Source: Triticum aestivum
Taxonomy: Eukaryota > Streptophyta > Magnoliopsida > Poales > Poaceae
Direction: 5' to 3'
Assembly (NCBI RefSeq): GCF_018294505.1
Contig: NC_057812.1
Coordinates: 64,188,494-64,252,493 of the forward strand
DNA: 64,000 nt
The notes below the pieces were generated by a model that ran no database searches, was not told the DNA's origin, and was given only the letters and a program-made list of their open reading frames with translations. Below, piece after piece: positions 1 through 11,048 of this stretch. A program made the translations under genes and the position numbers. Each line of letters starts with the position of its first letter. The first letter of the stretch is position 1.

Positions 1-1862
1 AAAAAAGTTGAACCTCGGGATGCGCGACTCCCAAGGGAAAAAGGCTAGGTGGCGAATGGTAAAACCAAGTTTGGGCCTTGCTGGAGGAGTTTTATTCAAA
101 GCAAACTGTCAAGGGGTTCCCATTATAACCCAACCGTGTAAGGAACGCAAAATCCGGGAACATAACACCGATATGACGGAAACTAGGGCGGCAAGAGTGG
201 AACAAAAGACCAGGCATAAGGCCGAGCCTTTCACCCTTTACCAAGTATATAGATGCATTAATTAAATAAGAGATATTGTGATATCCCAACAAAATATCCA
301 TGTTCCAACAAGGAACAACTCCAATCTTCGCCAGCAACTAACAACGCTATAAGAGGGGCTGAGCAAAGCGGTAACGTAGCCAAACAATGGTTTGCTAGGA
401 CAAGGTGGGTTAGAGGCTTGGCTTAACAATCTGGGAGGCATGATAAGCAAGTGGTAGGTACCGCAACATAGGCATAGCAAAAGAGCGAGCATCTAGCAAG
501 CAAAGATAGAAGTGATTCCGAGGGTATGATCATCTTGCCTGAAATCCTGCAAGGAAGAAGAATGAGTGCATGAAGGAGATAAACGGACGTAGACGAAGGG
601 ATCCTCACAAACGCGACGTTATCGGAACTAACCCGAAGAAGCAACACCGGAAAGAAAGCAAACAACATAGTAAACAACCACCACATAAGAATGGCATGAT
701 GCGCAAACAAGTATGATGCATGTCCGGTTTAATGGAGCATGGCAAGGCAAAGGGCACAAACAAAACTACAAGTTAAGTGGAGCTCAATATGCAACGGGTT
801 GCATATTGATGGAACACCACATCAATTATTTAGTTCTCTCCCGGTTAGGTACTCAACAATATTAGGTTAGTTAACATGGCAAGAGGTGAAACACGAGTGA
901 AAATACACAACAAGGCATTTTAAACGAGGCCGAAAACAACAACAACAATTCCGGTATATCCTCATGAGCATTAGCAATTTAAAGCAAACAACAATTTTAA
1001 ACATCTTAAAGTTGTTAACATGATGCGGATGACATGATCAAGTTTATGCAATTTTATTAAAAGTTAACATGCGCGTGATGAGAGCATTTGTCACCGTGGT
1101 AGAAAGAAATGGGTGCCACAGTGACGAAACAGAAATGATGCCGCGGCAACGTTCCGATGATCCAGTAGCTCACAGGGATACCGGTGCAAAAGGAAGTGGG
1201 TGTGAGCGAGTAAAGCAAGATGGTGGGGTGATCCCGGTAACCGGGTTCCCACGGGTTAGCGGCAAATGAGGAGGGCCGAGCAAGCAGCGACTCGACCATG
1301 GTGCAAACATGGGCATCTCATATAATACATCACATGCATACGGTCCACGAGCATCGTTCCGGCGGTTATACCTTCCAAAGGTGCATTTACAAAGTGGTTC
1401 GAGTTCGGCAAAGGAAGTAGGCGTTCTCGCGATGGTAGTGGTACACAGACGTCGTGGAAGTAGTTGTTCTCGCACGCTCTAGGGTCGACGGTAGAGGTTC
1501 TCGCGATGGCGGTAGTTGTACATGTTTATCATTGCACGAGATTCTGTAGACGTTCATGTCATCGGTGTCGTGGTACTTGGGGTGTTCGGACATTTCGGTC
1601 CCGTTCTTGCGACGGTAGTCGTTCACGTTCGTTCGAAGAGGTACTTGATGACTCCAATGTCTTCAGGGCGACGGTAGTTGTACACGGTCCACGAGACGTC
1701 GATCGTTCGGGGTCCGACTTGCGGTTTTTGCCGACATGAGTGGTACTTGGCGTTTTCGTGTAGACGAACTTGGCGCATCTGAAGGGTCACACTGGTCGTC
1801 GTGGGAACTTGGTGAATCCGAGGTCTCCTGCGTAGTGGTACACACGTAGATGAACTTGAAGG
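1..1862 (-). repeat. Element A left LTR, segment 1
   Basis: This segment is collinear with about 24162-26032 of the right LTR, with scattered substitutions and small indels. It begins roughly 1.1 kb inside the LTR, so the LTR start is off the window. The last five bases (1858-1862, GAAGG) are the left target-site copy of the nested Copia. Short ORFs here are incidental; no gene is seen. Confidence 0.9.
1858..1862. repeat. Left TSD of Copia A (GAAGG)
   Basis: GAAGG pairs with GACGG at 10240-10244. The uninterrupted sister LTR reads CTTGACGGGTCATC at the same place, so the left copy carries a C to A change. Confidence 0.75.
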
Positions 1863-3584
1863 TACTGGAAATATGCCCTAGAGGCAATAATAAATTAGTT
1901 ATTATTATATTTCCTTGTTCATGATAATCATTTATTATCCATGCTATAATTGTATTGATAGGAAACTCAGATACATGTGTGGATACATAGACAACACCAT
2001 GTCCCTAGTAAGCCTCTAGTTGACTAGCTAGTTGATCAATAGATGGTTACGGTTTCCTGACCATGGACATTGGATGTCATTGATAACGGGATCACATCAT
2101 TAGGAGAATGATGTGATGGACAAGACCCAATCCTAAGCCTGGCACAAAGATCGTGTAGTTCGTATGCTAAAGTTTTTCTAATGTCAAGTATCATTTCCTT
2201 AGACCATGAGATTGTGAAACTCCCGGATACCGTAGGAATGCTTTGGGTGTACCAAACGTCACAACATAACTGGGTGACTATAAAGGTGCACTACAGGTAT
2301 CTCTGAAAGTGTCTGTTGGGTTGGCACGAATCGAGACTGGGATTTGTCACTCCGTGTAAACGGAGAGGTATCTCTGGGCCCACTCGGTAGGACATCATCA
2401 TAATGTGCACAATGTGATCAAGGAGTTGATCACGGGATGATGTGTTACGGAACGAGTAAAGAGACTTGCCGGTAACGAGATTGAACAAGGTATAGGGATA
2501 CCGACGATCGAATCTCGGGCAAGTACAATACCGCTAGACAAAGGGAATTGTATATGGGATTGATCGAATCCTCGACATCGTGGTTCATCTGATGAGATCA
2601 TCGTGGAACATGTGGGAACCAACATGGGTATCTAGATCCCTCTGTTGGTTATTGACCGGAGAACGTCTCGGTCATGTCTGCATGCTTCCCGAACCCGTAG
2701 GGTCTACACACTTAAGGTTCGGTGATGCTAGGGTTATAGAGATATTAGTATGCGGTAACCCGAATGTTGTTCGGAGTCCCGGGTGAGATCCTGGACATCA
2801 CGAGGAGTTCCGGAATGGTCCGGAGGTAAAGAATTATATATAGGAAGTGCTATTTCGGCCATCGGGACAAGTTTCGGGGTCACCGGTATTGTACCGGGAC
2901 CACCGGAACGGTCCCGGGGGTCCACCGGGTGGGGCCACCTGCCCCGGGGGGCCACATGGGCTGTAGGGGGTGCGCCTTGGCCTGTATGGGCCAAGGGCAC
3001 CAGCCCCAAGAGGCCCATGCGCCAAGAGATAAGGGAAAGGAAGAGTCCTAAAGGGGGAAGGCACCTCCAAGGTGCCTTGGGGAGGAGGGACTCCTCCCTG
3101 GCCGCACCCTTCCTTGGAGTAAGGGCCAAAGGCTGTGCCCCCCTCTCCCTTGGCCCTATATATAGTGGGGGGAAGGGAGGGCAACCATACCTAAGCCCTG
3201 GCGCCTCCCTCTCCCTCCCATGACACATCTCCCTCCTCCTGCAGCGCTTGGCGAAGCCCTGTTGGAATCCCGCTACTTCCACCACCACGCCGCCGTGCTG
3301 CTGCATCTCCATCAACCTCTCCTTTCCCCTTGCTGGATCAAGAAGGAGGAGACGTCGCTGCTCCGTACGTGTGTTGAACGCGGAGGTGCCGTCCGTTCGG
3401 CGCTAGGATCATCGGTGATTTGGATCACGATGAGTACGACTCCATCAACCCCGTTCTCTTGAACGCTTCCGCGTGCGATCTACAAGGGTATGTAGATCCA
3501 CTCCTCCCTCGTTGCTAGATGACTCCATAGATAGATCCTGGTGACACGTAGGAAAATTTTGAATTATTTCTACGTTCCCCTACA
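1863..3584 (+). repeat. Copia A 5' LTR
   Basis: This 1722-bp LTR ends in CCCCTACA. It starts TACTGG where related LTRs start TGTTGG; the 3' LTR starts TATTGG, so both copies lack the canonical TG. A TATATATA box is at 3157-3164. Confidence 0.93.
3157..3164 (+). promoter_or_regulatory. TATA box in Copia A 5' LTR
   Basis: TATATATA within GGCCCTATATATAGTGG, about 430 bp before the LTR end and next to a GC-rich stretch. This is the likely core promoter (U3/R boundary). The same box is at 9812-9819 in the 3' LTR. Confidence 0.6.
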
Positions 3585-3585
3585 G

Positions 3586-3598
3586 TGGCATCATGAGC
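3586..3598 (+). other. Primer binding site of Copia A, decayed
   Basis: TGGCATCATGAGC lies one base after the LTR end and differs from the usual initiator-Met site TGGTATCAGAGC by a substitution and an added base. It is in the expected place; whether it still primes cannot be judged. Confidence 0.7.
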
Positions 3599-4599
3599 TA
3601 GGTTTATGCGTAGTTTCTATGCACGAGTAGAACACAAAGTAGTTGTGGGCGTTGATTTTGTTCAATATGCTTGCCGTTACTAGTTTTATCTTGATTCGGC
3701 GGCATCGTGGGATGAAGCGGCCCGGACCGACCTTACACGTACTCTTACGTGAGACAGGTTCCACCGACTGACATGCACTAGTTGCATAAGGTGGCTAGCG
3801 GCTGTCTGTCTCTCTCACTTTAGTCGGATCGGATTCGATGAAAAGGGTCCTTATGAAGGGTGAATAGCAATTGGCATATCACGTTGTGGTTTGGCGTAGG
3901 TAAGAAACATTCTTGCTAGAAACCCATAGCAGCCACGTAAAATATGCAAACAACAATTAGAGGACGTCTAACTTGTTTTTGCAGGGTATGCTATGTGATG
4001 TGATATGGCCAAAAGGATGTGATGAATGATATATGTGATGTATGAGATTGATCATGTTCTTGTAATAGATGATCATGGAGCCCCAAGATGGAGATCAAAG
4101 GAGCTATATGATATTGGCCATATCATGTCACTATTATTTGATTGCATATGATGTTTATCATATTTATACATCTTATTTGCTTAGAACGACGGTAGTAAAT
4201 AAGATGATCCCTTACAACAATTTCAAGAAGTGTTCTCCCCTAACTGTGCACCGTTGCTACAGTTCGTCGTTTCTAAGCACCACGTGTTAATCGGGTGTGA
4301 TGGATCCTTACGTTCACATACAACGGGTGTAAGACAGTTTTACACATGCAAAAACACTTAGGGTTAACTTGACGAGCCTAGCATGTACAGACATGGCCTC
4401 GGAACACAGAAGACCGAAAGGTCGAGCATGAGTCGTATAGAAGATACGATCAACATAAAGATGTTCACCGACGTTGACTGGTCCGTCTCACGCACAGATC
4501 GGACACGGCCTAGTTGACTCGGATCATGTAATCACTTAGATGACTAGAGGGATGTCTATCTAAGTGGGAGTTCATAAGATGAACTTAATTATCTTGAAC

Positions 4600-7500
4600 A
4601 TAGTCAAAAGGATTTTGCAAATTATGTCGTAGCTCGCGCTTTAGTTCTACTGTTTAGATATGTTCCTAGAGAAAAATTAGTTGAAAGTTGATAGTAGCAA
4701 TTGTGCGGACTAGGTTCGTAAACTGAGGATTGTCCTCATTGCTTCTTAGAAGGCTTATGTCCTTAATGCACCGCTCAGTGTGCTGAACCTCGAACGTTGT
4801 CTGTGGATGTTGCGAACATCTGACATACATGTTTTGATAACTACATGATAGTTCAGTTAAACGGTATAGAGTTGAGGCACCAAAGATGTTTTGGAAACGT
4901 CGCAAAACATATGAGATGTTTTGAGGGCTGAAATTGGGATTTCAAGCTCGTGCCCACGTCAAGAGGTATAAGACCTTCGACGATTTTCTTAGCCTGCAAA
5001 CTAAGGGAGAAAAGCTCAATTGTTGAGCTTGTGCTCAGATTGTCTGAGTACAACAATCATTTGAATCAAGGGGGAGTTGATCTTCCAGATAAGATAGTGA
5101 TGTTTCTCCGAAGTCATTACCACCAAGCTGCTAGAGCTTCGTGATGAACTATAATGTATCAGGGACATATATGATGATCCTTGAGATATTCGCGATGTTT
5201 GACACCACAAAAGTAGAAATAAAGAAGGAGCATCAATTGTTGATGGTTTGTGAAACCACTAGTTTCAAGGAGGGCAAGGGCAAAAGGGACACTTCATGAA
5301 ACGGCAATTCAGTTGCTGCTCTAGTGAAGAAACCCAAGGTTGAACCCAAACCCGAGACTGAGTGCTTCTGTAATAAGGGGAACCACCACTGGAGCAGAAT
5401 TACCCTAGATACTTGGTAGATGAGAAGGCTGGCAAAGTCGATAGTAGTATATTGGATATACATTGTGTTGATGTGTACTTTACTAGTACTCCTAGTAGCA
5501 CCAGGGTATTAGATACTGGTTCGGTTGCTAAGTGTTAGTAACTCGAAATAAAAGCTACGGAATAAACGGAGACTAGCTAAAGGTGAGCTGACGATATGTG
5601 TTGGAAGTGTTTCCAATGTTGATATGATCAAGAATCGCACGCTCCCTCTACCATCGAGTTTGGTGTTTGCGTTGAGCATAGACATGATTGGATTATGTCT
5701 ATCGCAATACGGTTATTCATTTAAGGAGAATAACGGTTACTCTGTTTATTTGAATAATACCTTCAATGGTCTTGTACCTAAAATGAATGGTTTATTGAAT
5801 CTCGATCGTAGTGATACACATGTTCATGCCAAAAGATAGTAATGATAGTACCACCTACTTGTGGCACTGCCACGTAAGTCATATCGGTATAAAACGCATG
5901 AAGAAGCTCCATGTTGATGGATCTTTGGGCTCACTCGTTTTTGAAAGGTTTGAGACATGCGAACCATGTCTATTGGTGTATATGCATGAAGAAACTCCAT
6001 GCAAATGGACCATTTGGACTCACTTGATTTTGAATCACTTGAGACATGCAAATCATACCACATGGGCAAGATGATTGAAAGCCTCATTTTCAGTAAAATG
6101 GAAATAGAAAGCAACTTGTTGGAAGTAATACATTTTGATGTGTGCAGTCCAATGAGTGCTGAGGCGTGTAGTGGATATCGTTATGTTCTTACTTCACAGA
6201 TGATTTGAGTAGATGTTGAGTATATTTACTTGATGAATCACGAGTCTGAATTATTGAAAGGTTCAAGTAATTTCAGGGTGAAGTTGAAAGATCGTCGTGA
6301 CAAGAGGATAAAATATCTATGATATGATCATAGAGATGAATATCTGAATTACGAGTTTGGCACAGAATTAAGACATTGTGGAAATTGTTTCACAACTAAT
6401 ACAGCCTGGAACACCATAGTGTGATGGTGTGTCCGAACATCATAACTGCACCCTATTTGGATATGATGCATACCATGATGTCTCTTATCGAATTACCACG
6501 ATACTTTATGGGTTAGGCATTAGAGACAACCACATTCACTTTAAATAGGGCACCAAGTAATTCCGATGAGATGACACCGTATGAACTATGGTTTAGAGAA
6601 ACCTAAGCTGTCATTTCTTAAAAGTTTGGGGCTGCAACGCTTATGTGAAAAAGTTTCAGGCTGATAAGCTCGAACCCAAAGCGGATAAATGCATCTTCAT
6701 AGGACACCCAAAACAGTTGGGTATACCTCCTGTCTCAGATCCGAAAGCAATAAGGGATTGTTTCTAGAATCGGGTCCTTTCTCGAGGAAAAGTTTCTCTC
6801 GAAAGAATTGAGTGGGAGGATGGTGGAGGCTTGATGAGGTTTTTGAACCGTCTCTTCAACTAGTGTGTGGAAGGGCACAGGAAGTTTTTCCTGTGGCACC
6901 TACACCAATTGAAGTGGAAGCTTATGATATTGATCATGAGACTTCGGATCAAGTCACTCCCAAACCTCGTAGGATGACAAGGATGCGTACTACTTCAGAG
7001 TGGTACGTAATCCTGTCTTGGAAGTCATGTTTCTAGACAACAATGAACCTACGAGCTATGGAGAAGCGATGGTGGGCCTGGATTCCGATAAATGGCTCGA
7101 GGCCATATAATCCGAGAGAGGATCCATATATAAAACAAAGTGTAGACTTTGGAAGAACTACTTGATGGTCGTAAGGCTGTTGAGTACAGATGGGTTTAAA
7201 AGGAAGACGGACAATGATGGTAAATGTCACCATTAAGAAAGCTCGACTTGTTGTTAATATGTTTTCCGACAAGTTCAAGGAGTTGACTACGATGAGACTT
7301 TCTCACTCGTAGCGATGCTAAGAGTCTGTTGGAATTATATTAGCGATTACTGCATTATTTATGAAATCTTGCAGATAGGATGTCAAAACATTGTTTCCTC
7401 GACGATTTTCTTGAGGAAAGGTTGTATATGATACAATCGGAAGGTTTTTGTCAATCCTGAAAGATGCTAATAAGTGTGCAAAGCTCCAGCAATCCTTCTA

Positions 7501-8200
7501 AGTACTGGAGTAAGCATCTTGGAGTTGGAATGTATGCTTTGATGATGATCAAAGATTTTGGGTTTATACAAAGTTTATGAGAAACTTGTATTTCCAAAGA
7601 AGTGAGTGGGAGCACTATAGAATTTCTGATAAGTATATGTTGACATATTGTTGATCAAAAATGATGTAGAATTTCTGGAAAGCATATAGGGTTATTTGGA
7701 AAGTGTTTTCAATGGAAAGCCTGGATTAAGCTACTTGAACATTGAGCATCAAGATCTATAAGGATAGATCAAAACGCTTAAAAGTATTTTCAAATGAGCA
7801 CATACCTTGACATGATCTTGAAGGTGTTCAAGATGGATCAGTCAAAGAAGGAGTTCTTGCCTGAGTTGTAAGGTATGAAGTTAAGACTTAAAGCTCGACC
7901 ACGGCAGAATAGAGAGAAAGGACGAAGGTCATCCCCTATGCTTAAGACATAGGCTCTACAGTATGCTATGCTGTGTACCGCACCTGAAGTGTGCCTTGCC
8001 ATGAGTCAGTCAAGGGGTACAAGTGTGATCCAAGAATGGATCACAGGACAGCGGTCCAAGTTATCCTTAGTAACTAGTGGACTAAGGAATTTTCTCAATT
8101 ATGGAGGTGATAAAGAGTTCTACGTAAAGAGTTACGTCGATGCAAGCTTAACACCTATCCGGATAGCTCTGAGTAGAGATGTCAGATATGTATAATGGAG
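4600..8200 (+). pseudogene. Decayed gag-pol of Copia A
   Basis: No long frame survives, but the Copia domains can be traced in order on the plus strand. A remnant CCHC knuckle (CFCNKGNHHW) lies near 5362-5402. A protease-like VLDTGS follows, with its DTG at 5512-5520. A GAG-pre-integrase segment (LWHCHVSHIGIKRMKKLHVDG) is near 5850-5920, continuing to an integrase start (LLEVIHFDVCSPMS) near 6110-6160. A pre-RT linker is near 6830-7010, and an RNase H-type piece (NYGGDKEFYVKSYVDASL) near 8095-8150. Frames change repeatedly and stops are frequent throughout. The order gag-PR-IN-RT-RH identifies Copia rather than Gypsy. The product would be non-functional, so movement must have relied on proteins from another element. 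Confidence 0.8.
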
Positions 8201-8518
8201 CAACAATTTAGAATAGCTCCAAGTAGAACAGTTATTTGGAATAGCTCCAAATAGAACGTGGTAGCTACATCTAGGAGATGACATAGAGATTTGTAAAGCA
8301 CACACGGATCTGAAAGGTTCAGACCCGTTGACTAAAACCTCTCTCACAAGCAACATGATCAAACCCAGAACTCATTGAGTCTTAATCACATGATGATGTG
8401 AACTAGTTTAGTGACACTAGTAAACTCTTTGGATGTTTGTCACATGGCGATGTGACCTGTGAGTGTTAATCACAAGGCGATGTGAACTAGATTATTGACT
8501 CTAGTGCAAGTGGGAGAC

Positions 8519-10239
8519 TATTGGAAATATGCCCTAGAGGCAATAATAAATTAGTTATTATTATATTTCCTTGTTCATGATAATCATTTATTATCCATGC
8601 TATAATTGTATTGATAGGAAACTCAGATACATGTGTGGATACATAGACAACACCATGTCCCTAGTAAGCCTCTAGTTGACTAGCTCGTTGATCAATAGAT
8701 GGTTACGGTTTCCTGACCATGGACATTGGATGTCATTGATAACGGGATCACATCATTAGGAGAATGATGTGATGGACATGACCCAATCCTAAGCCTAGCA
8801 CAAAGATTGTGTAGTTTGTATGCTAAAGTTTTTCTAATGTCAAGTATCATTTCCTTAGACCATGAGATTGTGCAACTCCCGGATACCGTAGGAATGCTTT
8901 GGGTGTACCAAACGTCACAACGTAACTGGGTGACTATAAAGGTGCACTACAGGTATCTCTGAAAGTGTCTATTGGGTTGGCACGAATCGAGACTGGGATT
9001 TGTCACTCCATGTAAACGGAGAGGTATCTCTGGGCCCACTCGGTAGGACATCATCATAATGTGCACAATGTGATCAAGGAGTTGATCACGGGATGATGTG
9101 TTACGGAACGAGTAAAGAGACTTGCCGGTAACGAGATTGAACAAGGTATAGGGATACCGACGATCGAATCTCGGGCAAGTACAATACCGCTAGACAAAGG
9201 GAATTGTATACGGGATTGATCGAATCCTCGACATCGTGGTTCATCCGATGAGATCATCGTGGAACATGTGGGAACCAACATGGGTATACAGATCCCGTTG
9301 TTGGTTATTGACCGGAGAATGTCTCGGTCATGTCTGCATGCTTCCCGAACCCGTAGGGTCTACACACTTAAGGTTCAGTGACGCTAGGGTTATAGAGATA
9401 TTAGTATGCGGTAACCCGAATGTTGTTCGGAGTCCCGGATGAAATCCCGGACGTCACGAGGAGTTCCGGAATGGTCCGGAGATAAGAATTATATATAGGA
9501 AGTGCTATTTCGGCCATCGGGACAAGTTTCGGGGTCACCGGTATTGTACCGGGACCACCGGAAGGGTCCCGGGGGTCCACCGGGTGGGGCCACCTGCCCC
9601 GGGGGGCCACATGGGCTGTAGGGGGTGCGCCTTGGCCTGTATGGGCCAAGGGCACCAGCCCCAAGAGGCCCATGCGCCAAGAGATAAGGGAAAGGAAGAG
9701 TCCTAAAGGGGGAAGGCACCTCCGAGGTGCCTTGGGGAGGAGGGACTCCTCCCTAGCCGCACCCTTCCTTGGAGGAAGGGCCAAAGGCTGTGCCCCCCTC
9801 TCCCTTGGCCCTATATATAGTGGGGGGAAGGGAGGGCAACCATACCTAAGCTCTGGCGCCTCCCTCTCCCTCCCATGACACATCTCCCTCCTCCCGCAGC
9901 GCTTGGCGAAGCCCTGTTGGAATCCCGCTACATCCACCACCACGCCGCCGTGCTGCTGGATCTCCATCAACCTCTCCTTTCCCCTTGCTGGATCAAGAAG
10001 GAGGAGACGTCGCTGCTCCGTACGTGTGTTGAACGCGGAGGTGCCGTCCGTTCGGCGCTAGGATCATCGGTGATTTGGATCACGACGAGTACGACTCCAT
10101 CAACCCCGTTCTCTTGAACGCTTCCGCGCGCGATCTACAAGGGTATGTAGATCTACTCCTCCCTCGTTGCTAGATGACTCCATAGATAGATCTTGGTGAC
10201 ACGTAGGAAAATTTTGAATTATTGCTATGTTCCCCAACA
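8519..10239 (+). repeat. Copia A 3' LTR
   Basis: This 1721-bp LTR pairs with 1863-3584. The polypurine tract (AGTGGGAGAC) ends at 8518. It starts TATTGG and ends CCCCAACA, with TATATATA at 9812-9819. Confidence 0.95.
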
Positions 10240-10244
10240 GACGG
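10240..10244. repeat. Right TSD of Copia A (GACGG)
   Basis: GACGG directly follows the LTR end CAACA and continues as GTCATCGTC, matching the empty site in the right LTR of element A at about 26027-26040. Confidence 0.85.
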
Positions 10245-11035
10245 GTCATCGTCATCCTCGTACTTGGCGTCCTCTTGGTCTCGACAAAGATAAAACAGAA
10301 AGCAACGTTTGTTGTACATGGCGTCCAGGGGGCTTCGCGGGTCATCCTGCACGTGGCGATCTTGACGATTCCGAGGGTATCGGCGGAGGCCATGGTTCTC
10401 CTGATTGCACCAAGATGATCTAGCAGCAGCATGGGCGTCGGGAGGACACTGGCTGCAGAGAAGCTCGGGGTAGGGGAAGCAGCCACCATGGGGACCGAGA
10501 GGAGCTCGACTCCCCTTTGGCGTTGCAGGCTGCTGGTGGAGGAGACGGACGGCAGCGGCCTTCTGGTCGCCGGCAGGGGCGGCTGGAGCCGAGGAAGAAG
10601 GAGGCCGAGGCGCGGGGGTGCTTTGCGAGGAGAAGCAAGAGGAGAGGCGGCGTGGGAGGCAGGCACTACGGCATGGGCGAGCGCTGGTCGGAGAGGGCGC
10701 TGGTCTTGTCGAGGCCAGCAGCAGGGGTGCGCGGGCGTCGGGGCTCCTCCCTTGCGCTATGCCTGCGAGAGCTCGTGCCTCCTGCGAGCTGCAGCACAAG
10801 GAGGCAGGGAGAGGACCCTGGGCATGGGTGAGGGGACGGACAGCGACCGGTGCAGCGCTACGGCGATCGCAAGGCGCGGCGCTGGTTGTGGGGAAAAGGG
10901 AGGCCGATGCAGGGGTTCTTGCGTGCGTGGTCGAGCGAGAGGAGGGAGGAGATCGGGGAGAGAGCGAGAGAGATGGGAGTCGGGCGGCGCGTGCGATCTG
11001 CCTCTCTGGCGGCGCAAGGGGAAAGCGAGAGGGAG

Positions 11036-11048
11036 AGCTGGGGATTGG
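11036..11048. repeat. Left TSD of the LINE
   Basis: AGCTGGGGATTGG is identical to 13514-13526. The sister LTR has one copy with one change (AGCTGGGGATCGG, from about 26823), which is the empty site. Confidence 0.92.

Larger units (their letters stand above)
1863..10239 (+). mobile_element. Copia LTR retrotransposon A (Angela/WIS/BARE-like)
   Basis: The element has two LTRs of 1722 and 1721 bp flanking a 4.9-kb interior. The LTR start (GGAAATATGCCCTAGAGGCA), the general LTR text and the end (CCCCAACA) resemble the Angela/WIS/BARE group. A tRNA-Met-type primer site follows LTR1 and a purine tract with AGTGGGAGAC precedes LTR2. The interior keeps the Copia order of gag knuckle, protease, integrase, RT and RNase H, but only as fragments. 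The LTRs differ at roughly 40 sites by eye (2-3%), far less than the decay of the interior would suggest. It lies inside the left LTR of element A. Confidence 0.95.
10240..11048 (-). repeat. Element A left LTR, segment 2 (GC-rich)
   Basis: This segment is collinear with about 26028-26833 of the right LTR. It is strongly GC-rich, so long overlapping frames exist on both strands. They are not conserved as proteins between the two LTR copies and I do not call them genes. The last 13 bases are the left target-site copy of the LINE. Confidence 0.9.

Noticed and set aside
2734..3315. 193-aa minus-strand and 146-aa plus-strand ORFs, repeated near 9401-9970
   Set aside because: Both lie entirely in the Copia A LTRs on opposite strands; they are by-products of GC-rich LTR sequence.
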